Origin: Corbicula japonica
Taxonomy: Eukaryota; Mollusca; Bivalvia; Venerida; Cyrenidae
Assembly (NCBI GenBank): GCA_038501625.1
Contig: JAZAYU010000225.1
Span: 496,001-560,000 of the forward strand
Length of the DNA stretch: 64,000 nucleotides
Reading direction: 5' to 3'
This document shows, piece by piece, positions 50,797 to 61,792 of this stretch. The position numbers and the translations under genes were made by a program. The notes below the pieces were generated by a model that worked only from the letters and a program-made list of their open reading frames with translations, did not search any database and was not told the origin of the DNA. Within the stretch, counting starts at the first letter, position 1. Each line of letters starts with the position of its first letter.

Positions 50797-51057
50797 TTAC
50801 AATATATTTTGAAACATGAGTAATAGTGCGTTGGGAAAATAGTGTTCCCAACTGTAGATGGGCCGTACACCGGTGTTGAAGTATATTTGGTTTGACATGT
50901 ACTTGTCTCCGTCCTTAATTTTCTCGGAGATTTGATTTTTGTATTCTTCAATGATTGTTAGCTTCCGATCGTCATACAATTCAGTTTTGTTCAATGAAAC
51001 ATCTGGTCCAGTCATAAATGGGGTTTCCCTTTTGCCGACAAGTATTTGTTGACACAC
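50797..51057 (-). pseudogene. LU-B exon 3, 3' end replaced
   Basis: It begins VCQQILVGKRE like LU-A, then leaves homology near 50862 and runs into a stop. The C-terminal Cys cluster and the splice donor of LU-A exon 3 are missing. Confidence 0.65.
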
Positions 51058-51997
51058 CTGCATCAAAATTTATTATGACTTCATAGCTACTGTTCTATTA
51101 ACGTCACAAACATTGTTTTCAAAACTAACGAATTCAAAGTACATATAAAATCAATTGAAGCCATAATATTATTTAATGTCAAGGGTATTATGTACTATAG
51201 TACTCTATGTTCAGTAATAAATGTTATATTACTACAGGTATAAGACAGAGGACCAAAAACATTACGGTCAAAATTCAATTTAATTTGCTCAGAAATAGAC
51301 CAAAAGGCCTTCGTAAATCTTTATCTGGTTTACATGTAAGAAGTCATTGTTCCCAAAGTCTTACCATGGAATTGGCGCATCCTAAACTAAAGTATGTAGC
51401 CATATTTGAACCAATATATTTCTGAGAAATACATTCCTGCAATACAAATTAAACTCGTCTCATTTAATCTGAACAGATATCCGATCAGAAAGGACACTTT
51501 AAAAAAAAAACAATGCAACAAATATTGAATATCAACCAAACACATGTTTAAAATTGGTTTGCACAACATAGATTTGAAGTATAACTTCAGATGCACACTA
51601 ATCATCGGCTGATTCAGAAGTGTTTGACATTAATAATGCATACCTGATTATTGATGAAGCGATATCTAAGAGTTAAACTAAATGTTCTCAGCTAACAACC
51701 TCTTTTTAAAATTAACAAAAAGTTAACTATAATAAATATAATACTAAATTTATTTATAATTGACACGTTCTTCTCCAAAATTCTTGAGATAAATGATTTG
51801 TTTTAACACCTGCTGATAAGGCTTCTAATGAAAATAAATATACTCGTATGTAGGCAACCAATTCTTTTATTTAGGGACATACGCCGTTGAACATAGAATG
51901 GTATTCAATCTGAAAATACCACACTGCCAAATTGGCAAAAAGTCCAATTTTGACATGGCGCGTCAATATAAAATGCGATGTTTAAATGTCTGTATAC

Positions 51998-52122
51998 CTC
52001 GTTACTCGCGCAGGTCACGAGATGGGTACAGTCTCCTGGATCTGGCACATGATCGCACTGCAAACATTGTAGCGCTCCACAACAGTACAGACATGTGGAA
52101 AGGAGTAGGCCGCATAAAATAC
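51998..52122 (-). CDS. LU-B exon 2: leader and first half of LU1
   Basis: 125 bp with the LU-A phases and the CLQC and TCASNE motifs. Acceptor TTTTTTAAG, donor GTATAC. The 5' LTR of the retroelement starts 139 bp upstream in intron 1. Confidence 0.75.
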
Positions 52123-52260
52123 CTTAAAAAAGGCAAACAAGGTAAATACAAAATGTATGTAAATATGGAATTTCCACACCCAGAAAACACACCATCTCTT
52201 CACAGCCAAAATGTAGTGTTTCTAGTGTTTGGTCGAGAGGAGATAGGTGTTCAAACTGAC

Positions 52261-52605
52261 TGTAGCGTTATGCTACCGCATAGAAGAGACTAACAAGGTG
52301 TAAGTCTGTTACGGCCAGGAGCCCTCGTCGTGGTCGCTCGGACGAGCTACTAGGACTGCCACTCTGGAGAGCTTTGCTTGCCCAGTATTTATATAGAACC
52401 CTAGCTACCGTTAATAACAAGTTAACGATAATGTCGCTAGGGTTATATAACGATTGTAATAATAAATAGTCTGCAACCACAGCGATACACCGGTTGACCC
52501 TATCCGCAGGCCGTGTGTCCAGTGCAAGCTTGCACTGACACACCGACCTTCTTACAGGTTCACCGAGTACGAACTAATATCGCTGTAGTTGCTTATTATA
52601 TTACA
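52261..52605 (+). repeat. 5' LTR
   Basis: 345 bp, TG...CA. The reverse strand is open for about 91 codons in both LTRs, which I read as chance in a GC-richer stretch. Confidence 0.9.
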
Positions 52606-52854
52606 ATATCTCCCTTGTTTATATAAAAAAAATCGAAAAAAAAAAGTTTGTTACCCACGACGTTAGGCGCCTTGGCGTTATTTATTTATTTATATATTCA
52701 GCATAATAATGATACGCAAGAGATAAAACATTTTACATAAGAAAAGCAAATGAAACAATAGTAATAAAGTTGAATTGCATAAACAATATGCAAAATTTAA
52801 TATGGGAAAAAAAATTATGTAGATTTGCGGTCGACGAAATAAAAGTTTATGATG

Positions 52855-54034
52855 AGGAACACACTCAGTATATAGATATATAGTTTCCAACGACGAATGG
52901 AATACTTTACACAAGGAAAACGACGTTTTGAAATATGTTACCGAGAGCGCGAAGTATAGTCCCTTCTTTATGGTATTCGGACGCGACGCTGTACTTCCTG
53001 TCGACAATCTATTGGGTACGCGCTTGCCGTATTATGGTGACGAATTTCATAAGTACATGCTTTCCAGAAATCACGAGATATATCGCAGTGTCTTTCAAAA
53101 TCTAAGAGATTCGCGAAAACGCAGAAATAAACATGCAAACAAACATGCCAAACTTGTAGAATTTCAAGTGAATGATGCTGTTTATTACAAAAACTTCCAT
53201 AGAAATTCTAAACTCCAGCCTAAATGGATCCCATACTTTAGAGTTATGGAGAAACTTAGTGACCGTAACTTATTGATTAAAAATCAATTAGATAACCAAG
53301 TGGTAAAATGCCATGTAGACCAAGTCCGTAAAGCAAATATCGCCGATTGGGGTTTACCAAAAACTATTTCCCCAGGTACTAGGCCTATACGCAACTGCAG
53401 ATACGTTGTACCGCCTGAGAAAACTGAAGATTCTAGCTCGTGCGATGAATCAGACAGCGCGGATCAAGCTTTGAACGGTAGAAAATTAACCAGACCAAAA
53501 CGTCGCTTGGTAAAAATGCACCAGCATGTTAGGACAGACTCTTCCGATGAAGAAAATATACCGTTGCGCGAATTGCAAATGCGATTAAGACAGGCATCTA
53601 ATGATAATAACGTGTCAGAACAAGATAACGCCTTGTCATTGAATTCTGACGCAACAACTCACCACAGTTATGATACTGGACTAGATAACGCCTTGTTATT
53701 GAATTCTGACATGACAACTGAAAACAGTTCTGATACAAGTGTTGACAAGAGGCAACCATATCATGACACTAGTTATGACAGTGAACAAACGAGTTCGACT
53801 TGTACTTCACGTCAAGAGAGCACCTCGGGCGAATATGAAATGAGCGTGAAAGAAAGTCCCGCCTCTGCGAATTTTAGCAGTTATTCGTCAGGTAGCATAA
53901 ACTCCGACAATCAAATGTCCGTGGACGCAATAGATCCAACGATACATACACAGAATCCGTTTAAAACAGGATTAAATTCAGTGCTTAATCTTTTTGGTAA
54001 ACGGCAACGCGGCGCAAGCATTCAACATGTCTGA
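52855..54034 (+). pseudogene. Integrase C-terminal part with Ser-rich tail (LTR element)
   Basis: The frame is open from about 52855, with no ATG before the homology. It contains EWNTLHKEN, then YSPFFMVFGRDAVLP, the conserved motif near the end of Ty3/gypsy integrases. A basic region and a chromodomain-less stretch (KNFHRNSKLQPKWIPYF, the GPY-like area) follow. About 170 Ser/Asp/Thr-rich residues then run to the stop, including a short internal repeat (DNALSLNSD / DNALLLNSD). The zinc-binding and DDE parts are missing upstream because of the internal deletion. The gene is broken. Confidence 0.75.
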
Positions 54035-54698
54035 ATGGCTTACACATGTAGAGCTACCTATACTTTGATAGGGTTCGTATCTTCGAAGCATACCTTATCA
54101 AGTCATTTTGCTCAAGTAGGATTGTTTAATCATTAACAATTGTGTGTTGACAGAGATAAGTAACACGCGTATATTCGATTTATGTGTTACTAAGTTCAAA
54201 TAAAACTTACGAAGTCGTTATCATTCATAGGTGTAAAGCCATGAATTAGCAAGCAAGTCTCCGTTAGACCTCAAACAGTTAGTGTAGCCTGTAAATAAAA
54301 TAATCAATGAATGTAAATAGGCTTAAAACTGCTAAGATAACAGTAGTTTACATTGGATCTGGAAAGGATCGTCATGTTTGTTTATTTATGACTGATGTAA
54401 ATAATATGATGCAAGTCATGTTTTAATTCACATCAAATGTTACGAGGCATTGATGATTATTGAAACAGTATATTTAAAGTATTCAATTGCATATCTTTTT
54501 GTTGTTGTTATATTCACATTTTACCATAATGTCTTTAGTAAATCTTTTAATTGTTATTTACATGTATTTGTGGTTGCGAAATAGATTATTATTTTTCCTT
54601 CATACATTCGGTATGATATATTGTTAATATATAGCATAAAATCAGCACCCAACTATGCCCAACTTAGACCCAAATATATCTTAAGGAAAAACCATAAC

Positions 54699-54721
54699 AT
54701 TTTCTTTCATTGTCTATTACA
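54699..54721 (+). promoter_or_regulatory. Putative 3' splice site for envelope mRNA
   Basis: A pyrimidine tract ending in TATTACAG abuts the envelope-like frame, which lacks its own ATG. Spliced envelope mRNAs are established for gypsy-type elements; use here is inferred. Confidence 0.45.
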
Positions 54722-55258
54722 GGGCTAGTTCGACTCTGCTTATTGCTTTTGGCGGCCTCTCGAAATGTTCTAGGCACAGAGCAAACTTTTATTAACAATA
54801 ATATACTTTTCAAAAATGTTCGTGAAGTTTCCACGTCCAGGTCACACTGGCAAATTATGTTGTTTATTGATCTGAATGTTTACACATCATTCTTAAATAA
54901 TGTTAAGAGTGAAATACAAAATATTCATGACCTGGTTGAACACGCAATAGTCAAGTACGCGACGGATGTAAAAACAGAAACTGATACTTTATTACGAACG
55001 TTAACGGGAATGAAAAACTATTTACAAGGTTTAAATCAAACTCATTCCGGCATTGTAAAAAGTTATACAGATCTCTATTCAATTACTTCAAGACAAACCA
55101 GATCCATTCTACCACTTGGTGGTGTTCTTAAATTTCTTTTCGGTACTGCAGATGACGCCGACATTAATGAAATCCGTCATGGTCTGCGCACTGTACAAAA
55201 TTCGCAAAAACAGGTACTGCACATACTGGAACATAATATGTCAATTCTTATACACTGA
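54710..55258 (+). pseudogene. Envelope-like frame, N-terminal piece (F-protein type)
   Basis: Signal-peptide-like Leu run at the start, NQT glycosylation site at about residue 110, a basic site RQTR at about 128-131, then a Gly/Phe-rich hydrophobic stretch ending in FGTADD. This order matches baculovirus-F-like envelopes of errantiviruses (furin-type site followed by fusion peptide). No ATG precedes the signal peptide; instead TTTCTTTCATTGTCTATTACAG forms a strong 3' splice site just upstream. The frame is cut by the Penelope-like insertion at about 55250. It is a broken copy. Confidence 0.65.
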
Positions 55259-55362
55259 CTTCTTCATCTGAGAGTGATATTGTTACTGCACACACTCTAC
55301 AAATTACAAAATTTAGAATCAGTGTTGAGCCTAAACAAGACAAAGTACCTACTATGTATTAG

Positions 55363-56667
55363 TTGCCTAAAATGCACAAAACACCGTACAAAGCAAGATT
55401 TATCGCTAACTCTAGTTCTTGTACTACAACAAAGTTATCCGTACTCTTAACATCTTGTCTTACAGCTATAAAAGAACATGTAATTAGGTATTGCGAAAAA
55501 GTTTTTGAAACTACTGGCAAAAATTTATTTTGGTCTATAAAAAATTCAAATGACGTTTTGAAGAAACTTAAATCAAATAATTTTCAGGCGTTCTGTTTGT
55601 CTACATATGATTTTTCTACCTTGTATACTTCTCTCCCTCATAATTTAATAAGAGACAAGCTAACCAGTCTCATTGAAAAAACTTTTGCTAGAGAAAATAA
55701 AACATTTATTGCTTGTAATGAACATAGGGCATTCTTTACAGATGGTTCTTATGATAATTATACTTCGTGGACCTGTCAAGACCTTATCCAGGCGCTCACA
55801 TTTTTATTGGATAATATTTATTTGAGATTTGGTACCTCTATTTATAAACAAGTAATAGGCATTCCAATGGGTACTAATTGTGCACCCCTTGTTGCTGATC
55901 TGTTTTTATACTGTTATGAAAGAGATTTCATGTTATCTCTTTCTACCGAACATCAAGATGATATTATTACAGCTTTTAACAACACCTCGAGGTACCTTGA
56001 TGATTTATTAAATATAGATAATAACCATTTTCCATCACTGGTTAATAAGATTTATCCTAAAGAACTACAGCTTAACAAAGCGAACACTTCAGAAAAGCAA
56101 GCAAACTTCCTTGATTTAAATCTATCCATCGAAAATGGTTACGTCACTACTAAAATTTATGATAAAAGAGATGATTTTAATTTTAATATAGTAAATTTTC
56201 CGTTTCTAGACGGCGATGTTCCTCGTGCAACTTCTTACGGGGTTTATATCTCACAGCTTGTTCGCTTTTCAAGAGCTTGCAACGATGTGAATGATTTCAA
56301 TGAACGTAATCTTTGCATTACAGAAAAACTTTTAAAACAAGGTTATCGGTATCACAAATTAAGGAAAACCTTTTGCAAGTTTTATCGCCGATATCCAGAT
56401 CTAATTCATAAATACAGCTGCAGTTTAAAATCACTATTGCAACAAGGAATTTCACAGCCAGTTTTTTATGGAGATTTAATTTATAAACTTAAGAAGATAA
56501 AAGGCGATGTTAATTTCTCCCGGTTATTCGTAAAAACCATCTGTAAATTTAAAAAGAAAGGTTACCAACATGATATTTTACAGCGCTCTGCAGGCCTGGT
56601 GATTAACCCATCTACAGTTGATCATTATGCTTACCTCTTTGGTTGCACGACGGTGGCAGGGGTGTAA
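55363..56667 (+). pseudogene. Penelope-like reverse transcriptase (partial)
   Basis: 434 codons open after an in-frame TAG (55360-55362), which stands where a Trp is usual (before LPKMHK). Motifs in order: KARFIANSSS (about 12), FSTLYTSLPH (about 87), GIPMGTNCAPLVADL (about 166, motif B) and RYLDDLL (about 212, catalytic YxDD). The C-terminal thumb follows, ending near LFGCTTVAGV. No GIY-YIG endonuclease follows the polymerase; any N-terminal endonuclease is lost with the truncation. It is placed in the animal Penelope-like group common in bivalves. It is the longest copy in the window; the fragment at 19204-20183 matches its last third. Confidence 0.75.
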
Positions 56668-56934
56668 GAGTTTATGAAAGTTTATGGGGAAATCTTTTCT
56701 TAAAAGAACCTAAAAGCTCGATTTGTTTCTTTTATCCCTGTCATCGTGTTCTTGCTGATTTTACTCCAGGTGCTCTGGTCTCGGAAAGATCATTGAGTAC
56801 CCGCCCTTTGGCTTTGCAATGCTATTAAATTCTTATGTTTATATGTTTGTATGCTTTTGCATGCAACATTGTTGAGCTGATGGGTGGGTTGGAGTTATTT
56901 CACCAAGACAATTTGTACTTGTTTTGTGATACGA

Positions 56935-57045
56935 GAACCTGTTGGGGCAAGTGTGAGGTTGGTGCACCCTAGAACCTGGTTTAAACCCCCAGTGGCAATT
57001 TGTTTTGCCACTGACCGTTCCAAGGCGGTATCCCCAAAGGTTCTC
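56935..57045 (+). ncRNA. Predicted structured RNA block in Penelope-like tail
   Basis: The block begins GAGAACCTGTTGGGG and ends CCCCAAAGGTTCTC, which pair as a stem of about 14 bp with one bulge. Inside are three hairpins: GAGGTT/AACCT, CAGTGGCAA/TTGCCACTG and ACCG/CGGT, a cloverleaf-like layout. The same block recurs at 510-635, 15858-15966 (minus), 19932-20044 and 36100-36207, and degraded at 6130-6226 and 42305-42420. Role unknown. Confidence 0.4.
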
Positions 57046-57204
57046 TTGTTTATTAATTGTTTGTGGCGTCCTATTTGAATTGACATACATATATAAAACA
57101 TGCGCTCTCTCTATCTTCCTCTCTTCTTTTTCGCTGCGTGGGGAGGCTGTGTTTTTTGAGTGTGGCTATTCCTGATATGCATATGTTGCTTTTTTTAATA
57201 TAAC

Positions 57205-58255
57205 AAGGAGTGAAATCTCTCAAAATAGGCACTCAATTAATGAGTTAATAACGTCATTAGGTGGCATTCAAGCCGAAATTCGCAATATAAATAACCGTCT
57301 TGAACATCAGATTCAACAAGTAATGACATTTCGGGAAGTTATGAATAACCTTCATCTAACAACCGGTGAAATAAGGCGCATGTTAACCAACGCTGAGGTT
57401 TATTTAGAAGATTTGACTATTAAACTTAATATGCTCAGTTTGCAAAAACTAACACCAGCGCTCTTATCACCGGTGCATCTCCGCGCTTTACTAAATGAAA
57501 TCGAGACGAAACTTCCGAAAATATTTGCTTTTCCATTTAATCCTAAAACCCAATTATGGGAGTTTTACACATCGTTACATTGTACTACTATACTTTCAGC
57601 TGATAGATTAGGGATCATTATCGATATACCGCTAAAACCAGTGTCTGAATCATTTCGTTTAGTACAGGTTATACCTCTTCATGTACCGTATTTAAATGAC
57701 ACCGCTCCAGTAAAAGTCAGTTCAAACGGATTGCACTTCACGGCATCAGTCGAAGTGGAAACCGATTATTTCCTCATAAATACCGATTTATCTCAATACG
57801 TGATAATGACTGCACATGACGCGTATAAATGTCTCGACGAATTATTGCCTTTCTGTGAAGTTGAAAACGGAATTGAGTCTACTTACAATTCGAAATCATG
57901 TTTAATCGCTTCTTATTTAAATCGTAAGAGTGATGTTGAAAAATATTGCCGAACTGTAGTCCATACCGCGATTTCCTTGCCTAGGGCTATTTCAGTCAGT
58001 ATCAACAAATGGTTGATCTTAACAAACGTAGACAGTCAGTTCTCAGTAAAATGTCAAAATGGCTCCAGCTCCGTTGTCGTCGCTAGGCCACCTATGTATG
58101 AGTTTACGTTACAACCAGAATGTAAGGCTATCAGTGAGAGGTTGACTTTACCTCAGTATTTCTTGAAATCTCTCAAAATTTATGTGAAATGTTGGAAACG
58201 ACAACAAATTGATGAAAAATTTTCAGATGGTTTAACTTTACTTCTAACGATATAA
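57205..58255 (+). pseudogene. Envelope-like frame, C-terminal piece
   Basis: The reading frame resumes right after the Penelope-like insertion and runs to 58255, with coiled-coil-like heptads early on and a Cys-rich ectodomain later. A frame change near 58240 moves the remaining C-terminus into the frame of 58267-58470. With the insertion, this makes at least two breaks. Confidence 0.6.
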
Positions 58256-58266
58256 AACCTAAAGCA

Positions 58267-58470
58267 TTGACTTGCTTGTTATCTACCGTTTTAAGACATA
58301 TATTTGTTTTAGACAATTTTGGTTTCGGTTTTAATTTCTCAAAAATCTTTTTATTAATTAAAGAAACAGAAGATCCTGAATCAATTAATGATCGAACCGT
58401 TAAATTTCAAAAATTAACTAGACATGAATTCGGCACGTTGTCTAACATTTTTATTCTTAAAAATAACTGA
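58267..58470 (+). pseudogene. Frameshifted tail of the envelope-like gene
   Basis: Open segment in another frame, continuous with the envelope piece once the shift near 58240 is allowed for. Hydrophobic stretch at its start; I see no clear membrane anchor. Confidence 0.4.
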
Positions 58471-58653
58471 AAATAACCCCCTTTCCCCAGCAAATTCTAA
58501 ATAAAGAAAGCTACATTTTTTTATTTTAAAGCCAGCTCCGTGTTATCATGTTAAGACTTGATTTAAAAAAGCATAAGGAACTAACCTGTGTACCTCCATT
58601 TTTCCTTCCGTTATAACCCAGTCGATCTCTGGTCTCGGCGCCACAAAGGCGTT

Positions 58654-58998
58654 TGTAGCGTTATGCTACCGCATAGAAGAGACTAACAAGGTGTAAGTCT
58701 GTTACGGCCAGGAGCCCTCGTCGTGGTCGCTCGGACGAGCTACTAGGACTGCCACTCTGGAGAGCTTTGCTCGCCCAGTATTTATATAGAACCCTAGCTA
58801 CCGTTAATAACAAGTTAACGATAATGTCGCTAGGGTTATATAACGATTGTAATAATAAATAGCCTGCAACCACAGCGATACACCGGTTGACCCTATCCGC
58901 AGGCCGTTGGTCCAGTGCAAGCTTGCACTGACACACCGACCTTCTTACAGGTTCACCGAGTACGAACTAATATCGCTGTAGTTGCTTATTATATTACA
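58654..58998 (+). repeat. 3' LTR
   Basis: Near-identical to the 5' LTR. The differences seen are a T/C, another T/C and a two-base change. It is followed by the target duplication CTGAC. Confidence 0.9.
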
Positions 58999-59813
58999 CT
59001 GACTTTAAAACGCGATCCCTGAGGGATTAAAAGATAACAGTATTGGTTGAAAGTAAGGGGAGTTCTAATGGGTTTAATTAGGCTTTCTTTAGAAAATTCC
59101 TGGTCATTAGATTGGGTTATGTCGTTTGGCGGGCGAGAGTTAACATTTTATCCTTGTATTTTTCTCAGTAAAAGTAGAGCTTTGAAACTTAACATAATTG
59201 TCTGATATCACACATAAAAACCAGAAAAAGTTTCATAACCCTGACTGTATTTTGCTGAAGTTATGCTCCTTTTTCACCTAGAACTTTCATTAAGTTTTTG
59301 TGAAAGATGTCTCTTTCTCTGCAGTATATAGGCATACTTGAGCTACCCTTTCAGGGGATACGGGTGGTATGTACCGTGTCTGTCTTGTATGGTTGGCTTG
59401 GCGCTGATGCCGTGTTTGTGTGGATTTGGGGTTACATGAATCTATTCAATTTGTACTCGTACACATGCTTAAAATGTTTGAAAATTGATATGTATTTGGT
59501 GTTTAAACAACAAAAATGTCTTAACATGACTAAGCTACACTGTTTGAACATAATAAAACTATAGTCAAAGATCAGGCTCGCCAAACCAATCGTATTACAT
59601 TTTCTTTTATGTTTTGTTAGGTGCCTATATATGCTAATTCCAAGAGTTATATAGAAAGCATATCCAGTTTACACCTCAGTTTGCAGTAAAACAGAAGTTT
59701 GGTGATCAAACACTAAATGTACCAAATTAAGCTTGTCTTGTTTTCTGTCTTGTTGTGTTCGATGCTTCTGGAAATTTATTTGCAGCATTTTACGAAAAAC
59801 ATATTTGACTTAC

Positions 59814-59823
59814 CTTTTGCCAT
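59814..59823 (-). CDS. LU-B exon 1
   Basis: ATGGCAAAAG followed by GTAAGT; Lys replaces the third-residue Ala of LU-A. Confidence 0.6.
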
Positions 59824-59829
59824 TATTTT

Positions 59830-60400
59830 TCACTTAACCAGTGACCTGTACTTCTTATCTGCTTTGAGATAATAAAGTAACATGAATGTCTAATAAAGTG
59901 GCATTTACGATGACTGTAGTTAACGGAAATACCACAATGCTATTTAACGATTACAAAGTCACTAACATATTTAAACAAGAATTTACTTGTCGTTGGGGTT
60001 CACTTTTCAAAACAAACGTTTATATACCATTTTGAATAATTTATTTAGGTGCCAATGATTTTAACACGCACGGAGAATGGATAAAAATAAATAAAATGTA
60101 GAATGCTGATGCTCTGGATTTCCATGTATGCATTAAAGTTTCTGCATAAAGGGTGATGTTCACGAATATTAATTAATTTACAGTAATTGGTTTGCATTTG
60201 GTTTTGTCAGATGTCATTCCGCATGTCAAATGGTAATGTTTAAAGTTAGTGGATTAAGTTAAACATTGTTAAAAGCCCAGTTAAAAACGTAGTTTGCCAA
60301 TATCCGGTTCATTTTTTCGCGGGTGTATCGTCATTGCTAATTGACGCGGGTGTATCGTCATTGCTAATTGACGCGGGTGTATCATTATTGCTAATTGACT
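59830..60400. other. Upstream of LU-B
   Basis: Similar to 23510-24000, then to 33990-34160. Likely promoter region; no motif singled out. Confidence 0.4.
60318..60398. repeat. 27 bp tandem repeat, three units
   Basis: CGCGGGTGTATCGTCATTGC plus CTAATTGA-type units; the related locus at about 34138 has one unit. Confidence 0.8.
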
Positions 60401-60407
60401 AGTATTA

Positions 60408-61790
60408 CAGTACTGAAAATTATGAAATTGACAATTAGATCGGAAGCGGATCGGAAGCGGACCGCAAACCTAACCCGTTAGGAGCGCAATCGAATTGGAA
60501 AAGGAATGGAATGGAAGCGAATCGCTTTGAGCGGTTGGACCGGAGCATTATGACCGGATCGGAATCGCTTTGAACGTTTGGATCGCTTGGAGTGAAAAGA
60601 CCGGAGCGTTTTGACCGGATCGGAATCGCTTTGAGCGTTTGGATCGCTTGGAAACAAAGGAGCGTTTTGACCGGATCGGATCGCTTCTATTTATTTATTT
60701 TTCGGTTATACAAATGTATTTAGTAGCGATCCGAATCGCTTCTTCCGATTCTTTTAACGACTTTTAACACAGCAATTTTGACAATAATTAAATTGAGTTT
60801 TCTGTTATCAAACACTAGAAATAATTTAAAAAAACTTATTTAACGATAATTTTGTAAATAAAACTGAAAACATATAATAGTAAATGGTGTGTTTGCCATT
60901 CACACGCATGATATTATTGAAATTAAGTTCGGAACCGTTTTGTATAAAGTGCACTTAAAGCGAAAATACGTAATAATTTTTCTTACACAAGAGAAGAAAT
61001 AACGAACATGTACATTCACCCGTGCTTCATTATGGCGTTAATGTATTATTTTATTTAGTTCAGATTCACAACTGAAATGTATTTAATGCTAATAAACACT
61101 TTTGAACGTTAACATTAATTAAGTCCAGTATGAAATATAAACCATAAACGCTGTCCGAAACTAAAAGAGAAACTTTTTTTTCCCTTTTGATTTCAGCGGT
61201 GAAAAACAAAGAAATTGACTTGATTTACGTCAAACCAGCTGGGGTCCTCATCTCAAATGAACATGAATCTCACTTATATCGGGTGTAATTAACGCTTATA
61301 TTTTAAAATTGCAATGTAATAAAGTCTTATATTAAGCTGATGTAAAATTTAGTAAGACGTCATTTTAGATCTAAAATGATCACTTTACTTTGTTAGTAAC
61401 CACAGTGTTTAAACAATAAAATTAAACAAAACTGCAAATAAGAAAAATGTCACAGAAATGTAAATTCAGCGCGAGATGCGTTATAAGTAATGACCAATGA
61501 AAAGCGGGAGCGAAAAGATCGGAATCGGAAGAATCGGTTTGAGCGTAATGATCATTGGAGCGCATTGTCTGGCGTTAAAGTTAATGACCGATGAAAATCA
61601 TGAGCGAAAAGATCGGAATCGGAAGAATCGGGTTGAGCGTAAAGAGCGTTTGGAGCGCATTGTCTGGAGTGAAAAAATTGGAGTGCAATCGAATTGGAAT
61701 TGGACCGCAATGGGAATGGAATCGGATCGGTTATAGATGACATTAGGATCGGAATCGGAAAAATTGTCAATTTCATAATTTTCAGTACTG
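60408..61790. mobile_element. 1.38 kb TA-flanked inverted-repeat element full of GATCGGAATCG words
   Basis: Perfect inverted ends of about 29 bp starting CAGTACTGAAAATTATG, TA on both sides. The related locus near 34160 lacks it. Both flanks of the core carry degenerate arrays of GGATCGGAATCGCTTTGAGCG. No coding frame. Confidence 0.75.
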
Positions 61791-61792
61791 TA

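Larger units (their letters stand above)
55250..57200 (+). mobile_element. Penelope-like element, 5' truncated, nested in LTR element
   Basis: It interrupts the envelope-like frame. It holds a reverse transcriptase frame (55363-56667) and the family's structured tail, ending near CCTGATATGCATAT. The 5' end is truncated. A long target duplication was not found. Confidence 0.75.
52261..58998 (+). mobile_element. Internally deleted LTR retroelement with envelope-like frame
   Basis: Two 345 bp direct repeats (52261-52605 and 58654-58998) start TG and end CA, with about four differences by eye. They are flanked by CTGAC on both sides (52256-52260 and 58999-59003). The paralogous site near 22650 in unit A has one CTGAC and no element, proving insertion after duplication. 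Inside are the end of an integrase (about 52895 on), a Ser-rich tail and an F-like envelope frame. Capsid, protease, reverse transcriptase and most integrase are absent between the 5' LTR and about 52890, so it could only have moved with help. A Penelope-like element sits inside the envelope frame. The family looks like Ty3/gypsy with envelope (errantivirus-like). Confidence 0.85.
43206..59823 (-). pseudogene. LU-B: paralog of LU-A with damaged first LU domain
   Basis: Exons matching LU-A lie at 59823-59814, 52122-51998, 51057 to about 50862, 49604-49516, 45611-45531, 43662-43566 and 43294-43206. All but exon 3 keep frame, Cys residues and splice sites. In exon 3, homology to LU-A stops at about 50862. 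The closing motif CCxxDxCN and the donor are replaced by unrelated sequence that reaches a stop at 50797-50799. Skipping exon 3 would shift the frame (phase 0 into phase 1). As seen, the product would be a signal peptide plus an incomplete LU1. Intron 1 also carries a 6.7 kb LTR element. The intact LU2 and tail exons suggest loss was recent, or that an exon I cannot see rescues the frame. Confidence 0.65.

Noticed and set aside
52268..52543. 91-codon minus-strand frame in the 5' LTR (and 58661-58936 in the 3' LTR)
   Set aside because: It lies wholly inside the LTR, antisense to the element, and is kept only because the LTRs are nearly identical.
61497..61736. 79-codon charged frame as a protein
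   Set aside because: It is a translation of the GATCGGAATCG array inside a transposon.
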